In this document: piece after piece, positions 24,940-34,425 of the stretch
Position numbering within the stretch: position 1 is the stretch's first letter
Layout of the letters: the number at the start of each line of letters is the position of its first letter
NCBI RefSeq assembly: GCF_014851395.1
Contig: NW_024042261.1
Coordinates: 40,757,499 to 40,821,498, forward strand
DNA from: Micropterus salmoides
Lineage: Eukaryota > Chordata > Actinopteri > Centrarchiformes > Centrarchidae
Reading direction: 5' to 3'
DNA length: 64,000 nt
Position numbers and translations under genes: made by a program
Notes under the pieces: model-generated
Database searches by the model: none
Told to the model about the DNA's origin: nothing
Seen by the model: only the letters and a program-made list of their open reading frames with translations

Positions 24940-25431
24940 CAAGCTTTTCCTCTGTAGCGTCTGCAAAATCTGTATCTTGTTATGATTTTCCTCTCTGCAG
25001 AGTTAGCATTTGTGATCCAATACTTTTTCCTTACAGTGGAAAGTACATGATTTTTTCCCCCGTGGCCCAACTGCTCATGAAAATGGCGGAGAATAAGGGT
25101 TCAGAGGTGTTGGTCTTTAGATAGGATGAGGGGATGTTTGTGTCCTCAGGCAAAGCTGATTTATTGAGGCGTCCCCCAACTCTCAGAAGGCCATCTTCTA
25201 GAACTGGATCCAGCTTGTAGATGGTGCTGCCCTTTTTCACTGATTTCTGAGATGATAATGCAGCCATCTCTTCCTGGAATCTTTCTCTTGCTTACAAAAG
25301 GAAATTAGTGAGTTCTCAGCTTCTAAGAGGTCATCCAGTGACACATTCTTCCCTTTGAGTGAAGATTGAAAAGCTTGCATTTCTTGCTGCACATCCACCA
25401 TTCGTGCTCCATTAGCACTACTATGTGCAAG
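24940..25431 (-). pseudogene. BEL/Pao integrase N-terminal (zinc-binding) remnant
   Basis: The upstream part (25275-25430) reads VDVQQEMQAFQSSLKGKNV in fragments. From 25267 leftwards an open stretch has YKLDPVLEDGLLRVGGRL, the conserved block just ahead of the integrase zinc finger in BEL/Pao. A frameshift near 25085 then moves the frame; in the new frame HEQLGHGGKNHVL gives the two histidines of the HHCC finger, and a KYWIT-like string follows. Similarity stops near 24930 and the DDE catalytic core is absent. In a live element this enzyme inserts the cDNA; here it cannot. Confidence 0.8.
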
Positions 25432-26141
25432 CTACAACTGCTTTCTTTGCTTACTCAGCTTCAGCAGGGTTTCTTTCAGTGTGAGGATCCATGCAACTGC
25501 AACTTCTAATCTCTGCCAATCAGAGAAATAAGTTATTAGTTGATTGGTGGCATTCAAGATGTTAATCGTTGCATTAACCAGCACTCTTTGCTTAACCTCT
25601 GGATCATCACTTGGGATGCTGAAATCCACAGGAAACCTTGGCCAATCATCTTCTGGATCCCATAGAAAAGCGGGGCTTTCAACCCATCTTTGGATGACCA
25701 ACCTTTCAGCTTTCAATCCTCTTGAAGCATCATCTGCAAGGTTTAGTGATGTGGGAATATAACTCCACTGTGACACGTCTGAGTTGTCCCTTATCATGGA
25801 AACTCTGTTAGTGACGAAGGTTAGGACTTTTTTGTCCCCATTTTTGATATACTTTAGAACTAGAAACAGGTACTGTCAGTCCAAAAGCGTGATTTCTTCA
25901 GTGGAATCTGCAGCTCTGATTGAAGCATCTTGTCAACTTTAATGGCGACAACAGCAGCAGTGAGTTCCAGATGAGGTATGGTGACGGGTCTTAGAGGAGC
26001 CACTCTGAATTTGACAAACAAGAACACAACATGGACCATTTCCTCAAAGTTCTGCATTCTGAGGTAGGTAACTGTGCAATATCCATTTTCACTAGCATCT
26101 GAGAAGTGATGCAGTTGTGCGCTTACAATCTTTCCAAATCC
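25432..26141 (-). pseudogene. BEL/Pao RNase H region remnant
   Basis: The segment 25860-26057 encodes FRVAPLRPVTIPHLELTAAV and ends in RFWTDST, the third RNase H-like aspartate motif typical of BEL/Pao. Open segment 25432-25797 continues with SQWSYIPTSLNLADDASRGL, the conserved block that follows RNase H in this superfamily, and a VESPAFLWDPEDDWP string. The two parts lie in different frames with a break near 25800-25860. In a working element this domain removes the RNA strand during reverse transcription. Confidence 0.8.
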
Positions 26142-27143
26142 TTAAGGCTTGATACACCTGTTGACTTTGAAATTAGCCACTTTCTGCAGATCTGTCAGCC
26201 ACTTGATCCGCTTCTGCTCAAAGGGTGGAGGTATGAGATCATCCCAATCGTACTTTAGCCTATATAACTCCTGCAGCCAAGAACCCCAGTGGATCATAGA
26301 TGGATATGATAACAGACAAGATGCCACGTTTGGTGTGAGGTTGTTCCTTGACCTTAGAAAGTGTCTGTTTCTATGCAGCATTGCAGACCTAAAACCCTCT
26401 CTATTGGCAGTTTATCTCTGTCCAGATCCAGCTCAAACAAGTTCTGTGATTTGTGTTCTTCTGGAATACATTGAAGTAGGTCCCGGCTGTTACTGATCCG
26501 TTTTGTGAAATTGAAACCTCCTCTGCTGCAAATGGCTCTTAGATTCTTAACCATGAGGACAGCCTCCTCTTCAGAGGAAAGGCTTTTCAGAAGGTCATCC
26601 ATGTAGAAATTTCTTTTGATTGTGTCAATGACTTCTTCTGGAAAGCTTGTTTGATTATCCTCTGCAGTTTTCCTAAGAGCAGCAGGTGCAACTGGGTGAT
26701 GATACAGCCCCAAATAAATGAACAGTAATACGATACTCTACCAGATTACAGTCCAGTTTACCTTCAGGCCACCATAAAAAGTACACATGCTCTTCTGCCA
26801 CCATGACTTGGTGGAACATGGCTTGTATGTCTGCCATAATGGCCACAGGATCTTGTCTGAACTGTAAAAGGACTCCTACTAAGGAGATGGTCAGGTTTTG
26901 GCCTTGTAAAAGTTGACTATTGAGAGAGACGCCTTTGAAGTCTGCTCCACAGTCAAACACAACACGCAAGGTTCTCTTCTTAGGATGATATACTCCATGG
27001 TGAGGTATATACTGTACCTTACCCTTACATGGTTCTAACTGATGTTGAGGCATCTGTTCCGCATAGACTTTGTTAATGACATCTGCAAGAAACTTTGTGT
27101 ACTCATCATGATAACTTATATCCTTCTGAAGCCTTTTTCTCAA
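26142..27143 (-). pseudogene. BEL/Pao reverse transcriptase remnant
   Basis: Segment 26673-27143 (156 codons) carries YIPHHGVYHPKKRTLRVVFD, the LLQGQNLTISLVGVLLQFR block, and DIQAMFHQV with the first palm aspartate. It ends shortly after in a shifted frame. Segment 26354-26713 has RNFYMDDLLKSLSSEEEAV, which keeps the YMDD catalytic box of BEL/Pao RT intact. Segment 26142-26381 continues with the connector (LTPNVASCLLSYPSMIHWGS and QKRIKWLTDLQKV). Frame changes near 26700 and 26370 break the reading frame. This is the least eroded part of the element. Confidence 0.88.
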
Positions 27144-27707
27144 GCCATGAACACGTTGCTTGGCAATGCAGAGATTGGGATGGGAGAGTTTGGCATGGTG
27201 ACGTCTTCTTTAAAAGGCAGTTTCATTTTAAAATGTCCTTTATGAAGCTGTAAGTTATCCATTATTTAAATTAATTTCTTTTCCTCTCTTGACATCTCCT
27301 TTTGGTCATTGGAGGTCCCTCATTGAAGTCATGGTTGTATTTGTTCATCAGTAACTCCTCAATTCTGTTGACAATAGTCCTATTAACAGTAACCTCGGGG
27401 TAACCACTCAGACTTTGCTTGTCACTGTTTCCCTTTAATGGACCATTAATCACCCACCCCAATAAGGTTCTGATAGCATATGGTCCATTCCCTTGACTGT
27501 TAATAACCTCCCAAGCCTCCATCAACCTGGAGGTATTGGTACCGATTAACAAGTCCACATTAACTTTTATACGATGTCCTTTAGATATGGCCACTTAGCC
27601 ACCTCCTCCTCACTGATGATGTTGTCTGTTGACACAGGTATCTCCTCTTGAGTGAAAACATCAGGAAGCTCATAGAAGTGTTTTCCAGCAAACTCTGAGA
27701 TCTCTAA
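27144..27707 (-). pseudogene. BEL/Pao protease-to-RT linker remnant
   Basis: Open stretch 27271-27594 reads VDLLIGTNTSRLMEAWEVIN, then GPYAIRTLLGWVINGPL, the conserved block downstream of the aspartic protease in BEL/Pao pol. The part 27567-27707 encodes FAGKHFYELPDVFTQEEIPV, from the protease region itself. The frame shifts near 27570-27594. The rightward continuation is cut by the MITE at 27708 and resumes beyond 28366. Confidence 0.82.
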
Positions 27708-28363
27708 GGGCCCGTGTCCACCAAAGCGTTTTTTGCCAGCTGAAAACACCACCTGCTCTTTTGAAAATGCCTAGCTGGGAGCGCTAGCATGCGTTTTGGA
27801 GGCGCAGTGTTTTTTTTTAGAGACACTGTGGTTGCTTTGATACATCATTTCCATGGAGGCGATGTGTTGCAAGTAGGGTAGCCTACTTAATTTTAGTGAA
27901 TGTAAAAATGTCACCACAAAGTATGTAGGCCTACTTCCTCTGGCCCTTGCTCTGCATGAAGAGAAGGCTGAAACATGAGAGCACAGACTGTCCGTACATG
28001 GGTTCATGAGATTTTGCGGGCGAGGAAACACCTCGGCGGGTAGTCACATCGTTTCGTTTAAGATTGGATGTGCTCGGTGCGGTGTTTGTCCCGCCCCTCC
28101 TGCACTATGATTGGATGGCTGGGTAAAAAGTGACAGTGACGAGCGCAGCATTTTTCCCAAAGTTGAACATTTTTCAACTCCCGGCTACCGGAAAAAAACG
28201 TTCAGCGCCCGGCGCCCAGTGCCCAGTGCCCAGTGCGGAAAAGACGCTCAGCGCCTCGTCATGTTCTTGCCGTTTATAAGAGCTTGGAAAAATGCGCTCC
28301 CATTGCAATGAATTGAAAATAGACGCTGGCGTCAGAAAAAAAAGCTTTGGTGGACACGGGCCC
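27708..28363. mobile_element. PIF/Harbinger-like MITE inside the BEL/Pao protease
   Basis: The ends are 20-bp inverted repeats: GGGCCCGTGTCCACCAAAGC at 27708-27727 and its complement, GCTTTGGTGGACACGGGCCC, at 28344-28363. TAA occurs directly outside both ends (27705-27707 and 28364-28366), the 3-bp TWA duplication of PIF/Harbinger elements. The 656-bp interior has no transposase. It contains three tandem GCCCAGT units at about 28213-28233. The flanking BEL/Pao protease frame runs up to the left TAA and resumes after the right one. The near-identity of the ends points to a fairly recent insertion. Confidence 0.85.
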
Positions 28364-28560
28364 TAAGCCATTAATAATGCAACTTTGTACCGCTTTATTA
28401 TGACCCATTGTGCGCACATGAATTTTGGCTCTTTGTCCTACAATGTTCAATCTGTAGGCCAACTTTTCTGAACAGAAGGTGCCTGTACTTCCTGGATCTA
28501 AAAAAGCACAAGTTCACTTTATTTCCCTCTGTGCTTTTCACTTGGACAGGAAGCCGAAAC
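28364..28560 (-). pseudogene. BEL/Pao aspartic protease remnant
   Basis: The minus strand around 28440-28515 contains the protease signature LDPGSTGTFCSE, the DxGST active-site box of DUF1758-type retropepsins. The stretch LAYRLNIVGQRAKIHVRTMG follows in the open frame 28274-28462. The active-site region and the part from 28462 rightwards are in different frames, so a frameshift lies close to the active site. Its C-terminal continuation is displaced to 27707 and leftwards by the MITE. In a working element it would process Gag-Pol. Confidence 0.8.
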
Positions 28561-28599
28561 AAAGACCTTTTGCCTTTAGAAAGTTTATCTTGTCCCCAT

Positions 28600-28920
28600 G
28601 TGTCTTTTTCTCCAGTTGTGGACATTGCTCCAATGCATGACCATGTGTACAGTACAGACAGGAATTCTGGTTTGGCTTGTTACAGGAGTTACCTTCTTTT
28701 TGCACTCATTTGAGCATCTGATCTTACCTTGTCAGGAATAGACATGAGTCGCAAAACTGTTTCTTTTGAAAGGTGGTTTCATTTGAGACTTACTTTTGAT
28801 ACCTTTCTGAGATAGAGTGTCCTGTATGTCACCAAAGACTGGATCGGAAGCAATTCTGACCTGTTTCTCAATGAATTTGACAAGGTCAGTAAAACAAGCT
28901 CTTTGGTTGTTTTGGTCCAT
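28600..28920 (-). pseudogene. BEL/Pao gag C-terminus with CCHC zinc knuckle
   Basis: On the minus strand at about 28630-28672 the frame reads CLYCTHGHALEQC, a C-X2-C-X3-H-X4-C zinc knuckle as found in BEL/Pao Gag, used to bind RNA. Upstream, the segment 28732-28920 encodes DLVKFIEKQVRIASDPVFGD, typical of the Gag tail preceding the knuckle. A frame change separates the two. Confidence 0.75.
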
Positions 28921-29403
28921 GATTTGACATGCTTATACTCTCAATTGTTCTCTGAGCTTATATGGAAGTTTCTGAATCACAGTTCTCATGTTTGCTGGCA
29001 TGTTTAGCTCTTGTAGATATTCAAGATCTTCCATAGCATTGGAACATTCATGCAGATACATTGCAAAAGCTTGGAGTCCTTTAATATCCTCCGACTTGAC
29101 AGTTGGCCAGCCAGTAATTTTTTCCATGTAGGCTGCTGTGACCTTTATTTCATTTCCAAAATGCTCCTTCAGTAGCTGCTTGGCAACAGTGTAACCTCTG
29201 TCTGGTGCCATATGAAAACCGCTGCATACAAGATCTCTTGGCTGTCCCTTAGTAAATTGTTCAAGATGGAACAGGCAGTCCCCCTTATTGTTTGTTTTTG
29301 CTTCCATGCTATGCTCAAAAGCTTTCATAAATGATTTTAACTGCAGAGGATCTTCATAAAAGATTGGAATGTCCCTGTGAGGTAGAAATTGTAAGGTTTG
29401 CAA
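28921..29403 (-). pseudogene. BEL/Pao gag (DUF1759-type) remnant
   Basis: A 156-codon open stretch at 28933-29403 carries the DUF1759-type Gag core: DIPIFYEDPLQLKSFMKAFE at the start, DCLFHLEQFTKGQPRDLV in the middle, GYTVAKQLLKEHFGNEIKVT, and a C-terminal helix with LQELNMPANMRTVIQKLPYK. The order and spacing agree with BEL/Pao Gag proteins of fish. It ends in a stop at 28933 where the knuckle-bearing tail should follow. Of all segments of the element this one is among the most intact. Confidence 0.85.
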
Positions 29404-29420
29404 TTGAACAAGGAGTGATG

Positions 29421-30062
29421 TTATTTAATTCTGTCGTTGCAGCAAGCTGTACAGATCTCCTGGTGCTGAATATTGCTTTCATATGGTAAAGAGGTATGGA
29501 TGAATGTTGGGTTTGTTTGCTGTTCCAGAAGACCCAAAGTTACTGTAGGTATTGTTGGCATCTCTTGTTGTACTTTGGCATCATCATGCTTACTGTGGTG
29601 AGGTGGGACCTTTAAATGCTGTGATGATTGCCTACGCAAAGGCTCATATTCCTTTCCATTTGGATTGAGAGATGTAGATATGTATTTGTGTGCAAACCCC
29701 GTTTCAAAATAAGACTCCATTCAATCTGATTTTATACTTGAAACATTGCTGTCACAAGCTTGGAGAACAGCAAAACTAGCCATAGAAGCTACAATTTCAA
29801 TGTCCATCTCAAGCTGCTCCTTTTCTCTCCTTAAGATCTCTGCCTGCTCCTGTAGCGCATGCATCTCCTTTAAAGCAGCAGCACGAGCCAAAAGTGCAGC
29901 CTTGTCTGCATCTGCTTTAACATGCGCAGATGTAATATAAGCTTTTGTGACTTGTTTGTTGGCTGGAGGTATTTGATGCAACATTTGAGACACTGTCATG
30001 AGGCTCAACCAAAACCTTCTCTTTATCCTCATCACAATTAACAGGGTGACTGTGAACATCAC
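29421..30062 (-). pseudogene. BEL/Pao gag N-terminus (coiled coil) remnant
   Basis: The part 29721-30062 encodes a heptad-rich alpha-helical stretch (KADADKAALLARAAALKEMH followed by QEQAEILRREKEQLEMDIEI), the coiled coil found at the Gag N-terminus of many BEL/Pao elements. Segment 29421-29720 continues with LNPNGKEYEPLRRQSSQHLK, a proline/serine-rich linker. A stop between them at 29721 and another at the join to the core show decay. The start codon of the live protein cannot be fixed, because the region right of 30000 has frame changes. Confidence 0.75.
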
Positions 30063-30360
30063 ACAAACAATTGTTCACATCAGCAATAAACATCTTCACA
30101 TGCTTCATCTTTTGGCAATAACCCCAGCAGAGTGACATGAATTTGTCTTGCTTCATCACAAATATATTTGTGACAACAAAAACAAAAAAACTAATTGATT
30201 TATTGTTTCTAACGTGTACCCTGAAAAACAATGTCCAGTCTTTTCCAATAGTTTGCAGTTAATGCGTTTATTTCCTGCTTCCACTTCCACCAATACGCCA
30301 TATAAAGTAGAATAAACAACATAATCTGAGCACAATAATCCGAGCACAGTTAAAACCCGT
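30063..30360 (-). other. Possible 5' leader or LTR remnant of the BEL/Pao element
   Basis: This lies directly upstream of gag on the minus strand, where the leader and 5' LTR should be. It has two poly(A)-signal-like AATAAA motifs on the minus strand (plus TTTATT at about 30198 and 30268). I could not find clear TG/CA ends or a primer-binding site, and there is no partner LTR because the 3' end is truncated. Confidence 0.3.
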
Positions 30361-30584
30361 TTGCTCCTCTTCTTTAATTAACAACCACCTGTTTGCAACA
30401 ATACATGAACTTAAATTGCCTGAGGCCAGCATCGGCCACAACACAACACAACATCATTCCCCCTGTGGCTTGGAGGAAACAGGCAGTATGGCTCCTACAA
30501 CAACAATCAGAACCTTCAATAGATAGATAAAAGACCAGTTCAGTTTGGAACAATGGATCCAGAAATCTGAAGGAAGAGGTGTAG

Positions 30585-30760
30585 GACACCAGAGAGGAGG
30601 AGGAGGAGGAGGAAGAGCAGTATGGAGAGGAGTAAGAGAACAGTAGGAGTTGGGGATAGGATAGGAGGAAGAAAAGGAGTAGGAGGAAGTGGAGCAGGAG
30701 CAAGGGGGGAGGAGTAGGGAGGAGGAGGAGTTGAAGAAGGAGGTGGAGGAATCTCTGGCT
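30585..30760. repeat. GGA-rich polypurine tract
   Basis: About 175 bases in which the plus strand is nearly all purine: (GGA)n at 30597-30612, AGGAGGAAG variants, and a GGGGGGAGGAG core near 30704. Such tracts can form triplex or G-quadruplex structures. The proline- and serine-rich open frames on the opposite strand are by-products. Confidence 0.9.
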
Positions 30761-31199
30761 TGTCCCAGACCAAAGACAGGACGCTGGGGCAGAATAATTA
30801 GTTGTTTGGTGTGTTGTGTTGTACTGTACAGCACACTAAGGAATAAAAAAATTGTGTACATTGTATATATTTGTTATTTCTTTTGTGTTTATCATGTGAA
30901 AAGGTTTTTGACAGGGAGAACCACAAGCAACATTACTAATAACTAGTTTTTGTAGTTTTGTTTTGAATTTATCTCACCAGTGTAAAACTGTGTTGTATTG
31001 TGTGTGTTTTTGAGGGGCTTGTGTGTTATATCTGAGGACAAAGTTTGGCTTTTCAGCAAGATTGAATGGTTTTGAGAGGAAAACTTCATTTTGACCTGAA
31101 AGGTTTGGGGAATTGAGGGAGAAGTTGTGATTTGTGTTTAGAGTTTCGAGAAAAAGAGGCATAATTTCAAGAAATGTGTTTAAGCAATCGAGAGAAAAA
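30761..31199. other. No gene seen
   Basis: Short AT-rich stretch between the purine tract and the LINE fragment. The left part of the minus-strand open frame 30974-31315 shows no similarity that I recognise. Confidence 0.45.
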
Positions 31200-31400
31200 A
31201 ACTGTAAAAACAATATCTGCCAGGCTTTTTCACAAAGGTAATCACTTTTTTCAGTGAAACTCAATTTGTCATTTATGTGTGTACCTAGATACTTAAAACA
31301 GTTTACAATTTCCACTGATTGACACAGAGTGTATGCAACAGGGGTAGCTCTGCATGATGTAAAATCAGCTCCATTGTTTTCACAGCACTGATTGATAGAC
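31200..31400 (-). pseudogene. LINE reverse transcriptase scrap (L2/Rex-like)
   Basis: The minus strand encodes VEIVNCFKYLGTHINDKLSF followed by a YLCEKAWQ stretch. This is the FKYLG block near the end of the RT domain in L2/Rex/CR1-type fish LINEs. No YADD box or 3' tail is nearby, so it is an internal fragment. Sequence to the left (31000-31190) no longer matches. Confidence 0.65.
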
Positions 31401-32766
31401 AGCTGTATCTACTTGAAAAAATCTGGTTTCATACAGTATGCACTGTATGAAACATACGTTTTTAGCTGAAGTAGAATGGAGAACAACAACTATTTGTAGA
31501 AGGTGTTTTGTTAGCTATTATGTGTCTGTTGAACTAAAGGGAATACTTTTATCAAATGTATTAATAACTCATCCCCTCCTGCCTGGAATGCCAGACTGAG
31601 AGGTTTCATTATTCACAGAGAGCTGAGCATTCATTTAAGTCCTGCAAATCGTCCCTGGAAACTTCTCACAGTAATAGTATCCATTTCTGAGGCGTATACA
31701 CATTTGTATTTGACTACAATAATGCTGAATAAACTACATACACAAAATCCTCTATCAACCTGCCGCTGGCTCAGTTATTGAGTAGAAGTCCTGTTCAGCT
31801 GTAGTTCACAGTGATCTGAAACAATGGAGCTGAAGGGTAGCCAATGACTGGCTGTTCCATGTCGTATCAATGAAGGAACATTGGCAGTCCATGTCCATTT
31901 AATGTTTAATGTAATATCCATGTGAGATGTACAAGCAAAATAGAGGGCTTTATTTTATGAACACAGATTGCTTTGTTACATTATATGCACCCACATGGAG
32001 TGCAACACTTTATCATTGCCATTTGCTTTGCATGTTGAATTGCATTTCTAATAAAAGCAGCACAACTACGTCCAAGGAGTTTTACTTTATCAGCTGTATC
32101 TGAATGTAAGACAGTATGCTTAACAGTATTTATTTTTGGGTCAGAGAAGAGAGAAATATAACAAATTAAAACGGAGTAAAGGGGAAAGAATATAAAAGGT
32201 GTTGCCTGTTTAGTGGCATCCTGTGAAAAAATGTCCCCATAGTCCACTAATGAAAATTCATATTATAAGATGTGATTTCAAATGCAAGTCGGTTTGAGAA
32301 ATCCTTTACCTGCTAAGAGAACCGAAAATTAATGCATGTTCTACCCAACCATAGCTAGACCTATGGCTGAATCACACACTGCTGCTCATAGTACAGTATG
32401 TTGGCCATCCGGCATCCGAGCCAGCAATTAAAGCAATGTCAGCACATTGTGTGTCTTACTAGTGTCTACATACAAATGCCAGGAAATGAGGTGCTGAACC
32501 TGTATTTCTCAAGTTTGACAAGGAAGCCAAAAGACCTACATTTGTGTTGTGGGATATCAATGATGCAAGTTAGGTCAGATATGATGGTTTTTGAGATTCT
32601 GGAGCTTGAAATTAAGCGACAGAGTGAGCTCTCACTTGTCCAGTTCTTATTATCAGTCGTAAAGGTTAAAATGTATCCTCGCTTTGGATGAAGAAATGAA
32701 CAATGCTTGAAATTGCATGGCCAACAAGATGACCATTGCGGTGATTGAGCACCATTTATGAAACAG
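31401..32766. other. No gene seen
   Basis: AT-rich, no repeat ends recognised. The 97-codon frame at 32398-32691 has no domain or splice context. Confidence 0.5.
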
Positions 32767-33385
32767 TAAATATTGTACTTTCTACTCCACTACACTTGAC
32801 AGCTACTAATTACTTTACAAATTAAAATATTTGCATACAAAACATATGAAGAGCTTAAATAATATGAATCGTACCCGGGCTGGAGTCAGTAAGGAGTCAG
32901 TCTTAATGGTACACTGCCCGCTCTACCAGGTGAACTACTGGGTGCCCCGATATTAATTACTTTAAGATTTGTACTATTTGTTAGACAAAACAAACATTGT
33001 GAAGGTGTCGCTCTGGGTAAATGTGATGGGATTTCTCACTATATTCAGAATTTTTTCCAAACCAAACAATCAATTGATTAATTTAGAAAATAATCATCAG
33101 ATTAATCCATAATGAAAATAATCATTAGTTGCAGTCCTATACAAAATAATTTAAAAATTGCGACATCCAAACCAAATTCAGTAGTAAAATCCCGCTTTTA
33201 TATTAATACATGGGTAATCATAATCTAATGATATAATATAACAGTGACAGGGGCCATTTTTCTGCATTGAGTACTTTTACTTTCAATACTTTAAGTATGT
33301 TTTCCTGATAATACTTAATGCATAATTTTACTATGTATTTTTTTTACAGTCTGGTATTAGTACTTTTACTTAGGTAAGTGATGCA
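32767..33385. mobile_element. Composite hAT-like MITE, copy 2 (5' truncated)
   Basis: It matches copy 1 (7526-8288) in the same order. It has ATTGTACTTTCTACTCCACT, ACAAAACATATGAAGAGC and the nested second element (AAACAAACATTGTGAAGGTG through ATTAGTTGCAGTCC). The junction to TACAAAATAATTTAAAAATT follows, then TCTGGTATTAGTACTTTTAC near the right end. Both terminal inverted repeats are missing, and a piece of the nested element is deleted around a SINE insertion at 32866-32949. It is non-coding. Confidence 0.7.
32866..32949 (-). mobile_element. SINE tRNA-like head inserted in composite MITE
   Basis: Read on the minus strand, GGGGCACCCAGTAGTTCACC begins a tRNA-like head with an A-box-like TAGTTCACCTGG and, about 50 bases later, a B-box-like GGGTACGATTC. 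It interrupts copy 2 of the composite element. Only the head is present, and no body or tail can be seen. A short internal duplication (GGAGTCAGT repeated) is present at about 32882-32901. A tRNA pseudogene is an alternative. Confidence 0.6.
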
Positions 33386-33748
33386 GTAAGATACAGCTGT
33401 GCATTGTGTTGGTGTGATTGTTGATGGAGACTGATGGAAACTTTAAAAAATGAATGTGAGATGTAGACATAGGAAAGAGAAGAGAGTGAAGAGGGTTTTA
33501 TTCTAATGTAATACATTGCAGTGGCATAAACCTCATTGCATTGAACATCAATCAAACATTTGTTTGAAGACAATTTATTTTATGTGATATTTTCATACAT
33601 TTACCATACTGTGTGTGACAGCAGAAAAATATTATTATTAATATTGTGAAACTGATTTCAGTCACATTACCCAGTCTTATTTGACAGCACCAACAGAAAA
33701 ACAGTTAAGCTGATGGACACCTTCCTTAGCTTTTCAGTTTCTTGGACT
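33386..33748. other. No gene seen
   Basis: AT-rich single-copy-looking sequence between the composite MITE and the TG/CG tract. No feature could be supported. Confidence 0.45.
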
Positions 33749-33788
<40 letters not shown>

Positions 33789-33810
33789 CGCGTGCGTGCA
33801 TGCACGTGCG
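33749..33810. repeat. (TG)n(CG)n alternating tract, Z-DNA prone
   Basis: Sixty-two bases of strictly alternating pyrimidine-purine: a TG run, then twelve bases of CG, then TGCGTGCATGCACGTGCG. Mixed TG/CG tracts of this length are classical Z-DNA-forming sequences. The CpG run is unusual in a methylated vertebrate genome. Confidence 0.95.
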
Positions 33811-34226
33811 AGAGTGAGATAAAGAGAGAGAGGTTTTTGCTCACTTTGGTATATCAAAGCTGAAAGCCAGTTGTTGGCTGAATTAAACAACTCATGTGGA
33901 ATTATGTTGGATATTGGAGCCTTAGTTTATTCTTTGATCTTGATTCATGAGATAAGAGTGACATATGTAGTTGTCTATTGCAAAAAGAGAAGCAGACCTT
34001 CCTGCATGATTCACCTAACTTGGACAGAGAGTGAAGAGTTTTTTAAAAGCATCATTGTGGTATCCTCTTTAGCAATAAACCAATGCTAAAATGCATTGGA
34101 AGTTTGGATTGTTTGTCCCTACCATGGTGATGAGTGGAGTGGAATATTAGAAACACCTCAAAATATAATTCAGTCCAGTACAACACCACCACTAACTATG
34201 ACCTTAAGAACATATCAGGCCACATA

Positions 34227-34418
34227 AAAGTAAATGGTCCATATATGTATAACACCCTTCTAGTCTTTCCAACCACTCAAAGAACTTTACACTACATCAC
34301 AATTTAGGGTTCAGTGACTTGCGCAAGGACACTTAAACATGCAGACTGGGTGACCCAAGGATCAAACCACTGACCTTCAGATAAGTGGACGACCGATCAA
34401 CCCTCTGAGCCACAGCTA
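34227..34418 (-). mobile_element. tRNA-derived SINE with target-site duplication
   Basis: Read on the minus strand it has an A-box-like TGGCTCAGAGG, a B-box-like GGTCAGTGGTTTGATCC, and the body GTGTCCTTGCGCAAGTCACT. It ends with GTAAAGTTCTTTGAGTGG and a TATACATATATGGACC tail. The heptamer CCACATA flanks both sides on the plus strand (34220-34226 and 34419-34425), consistent with a LINE-type target duplication. It belongs to the same family as the copy at 6944-7200. It is slightly shorter than full length because part of the body is deleted. Confidence 0.8.
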
Positions 34419-34425
34419 CCACATA

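Larger units (their letters stand above)
24930..30062 (-). mobile_element. Decayed BEL/Pao LTR retrotransposon, 3' truncated
   Basis: The minus strand carries, from right to left, a coiled-coil gag N-terminus, a DUF1759-type gag, a CCHC knuckle, an aspartic protease of DUF1758 type, a reverse transcriptase with YMDD, an RNase H region and the integrase zinc-binding domain. This is the order of BEL/Pao elements. The integrase catalytic core, the end of pol and the 3' LTR are missing left of about 24930, and no LTR pair can be found. Frameshifts and stops in every segment show it is inactive. A 656-bp MITE at 27708-28363 interrupts the protease region, so the MITE arrived later. Confidence 0.9.

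Noticed and set aside
24930..30062. Host zinc-knuckle or protease gene on the minus strand
   Set aside because: The domain order, DPGST and YMDD boxes, and integrase zinc-domain remnant identify a BEL/Pao retrotransposon with frameshifts, not a host gene.
30454..30861. Proline/serine-rich minus-strand frames of up to 135 codons
   Set aside because: They are produced by the GGA polypurine tract. There is no domain, start context or conservation evidence.
32866..32949. Functional tRNA gene
   Set aside because: A- and B-box-like motifs are present, but no cloverleaf can be drawn and it sits inside a MITE. A SINE head fits better.
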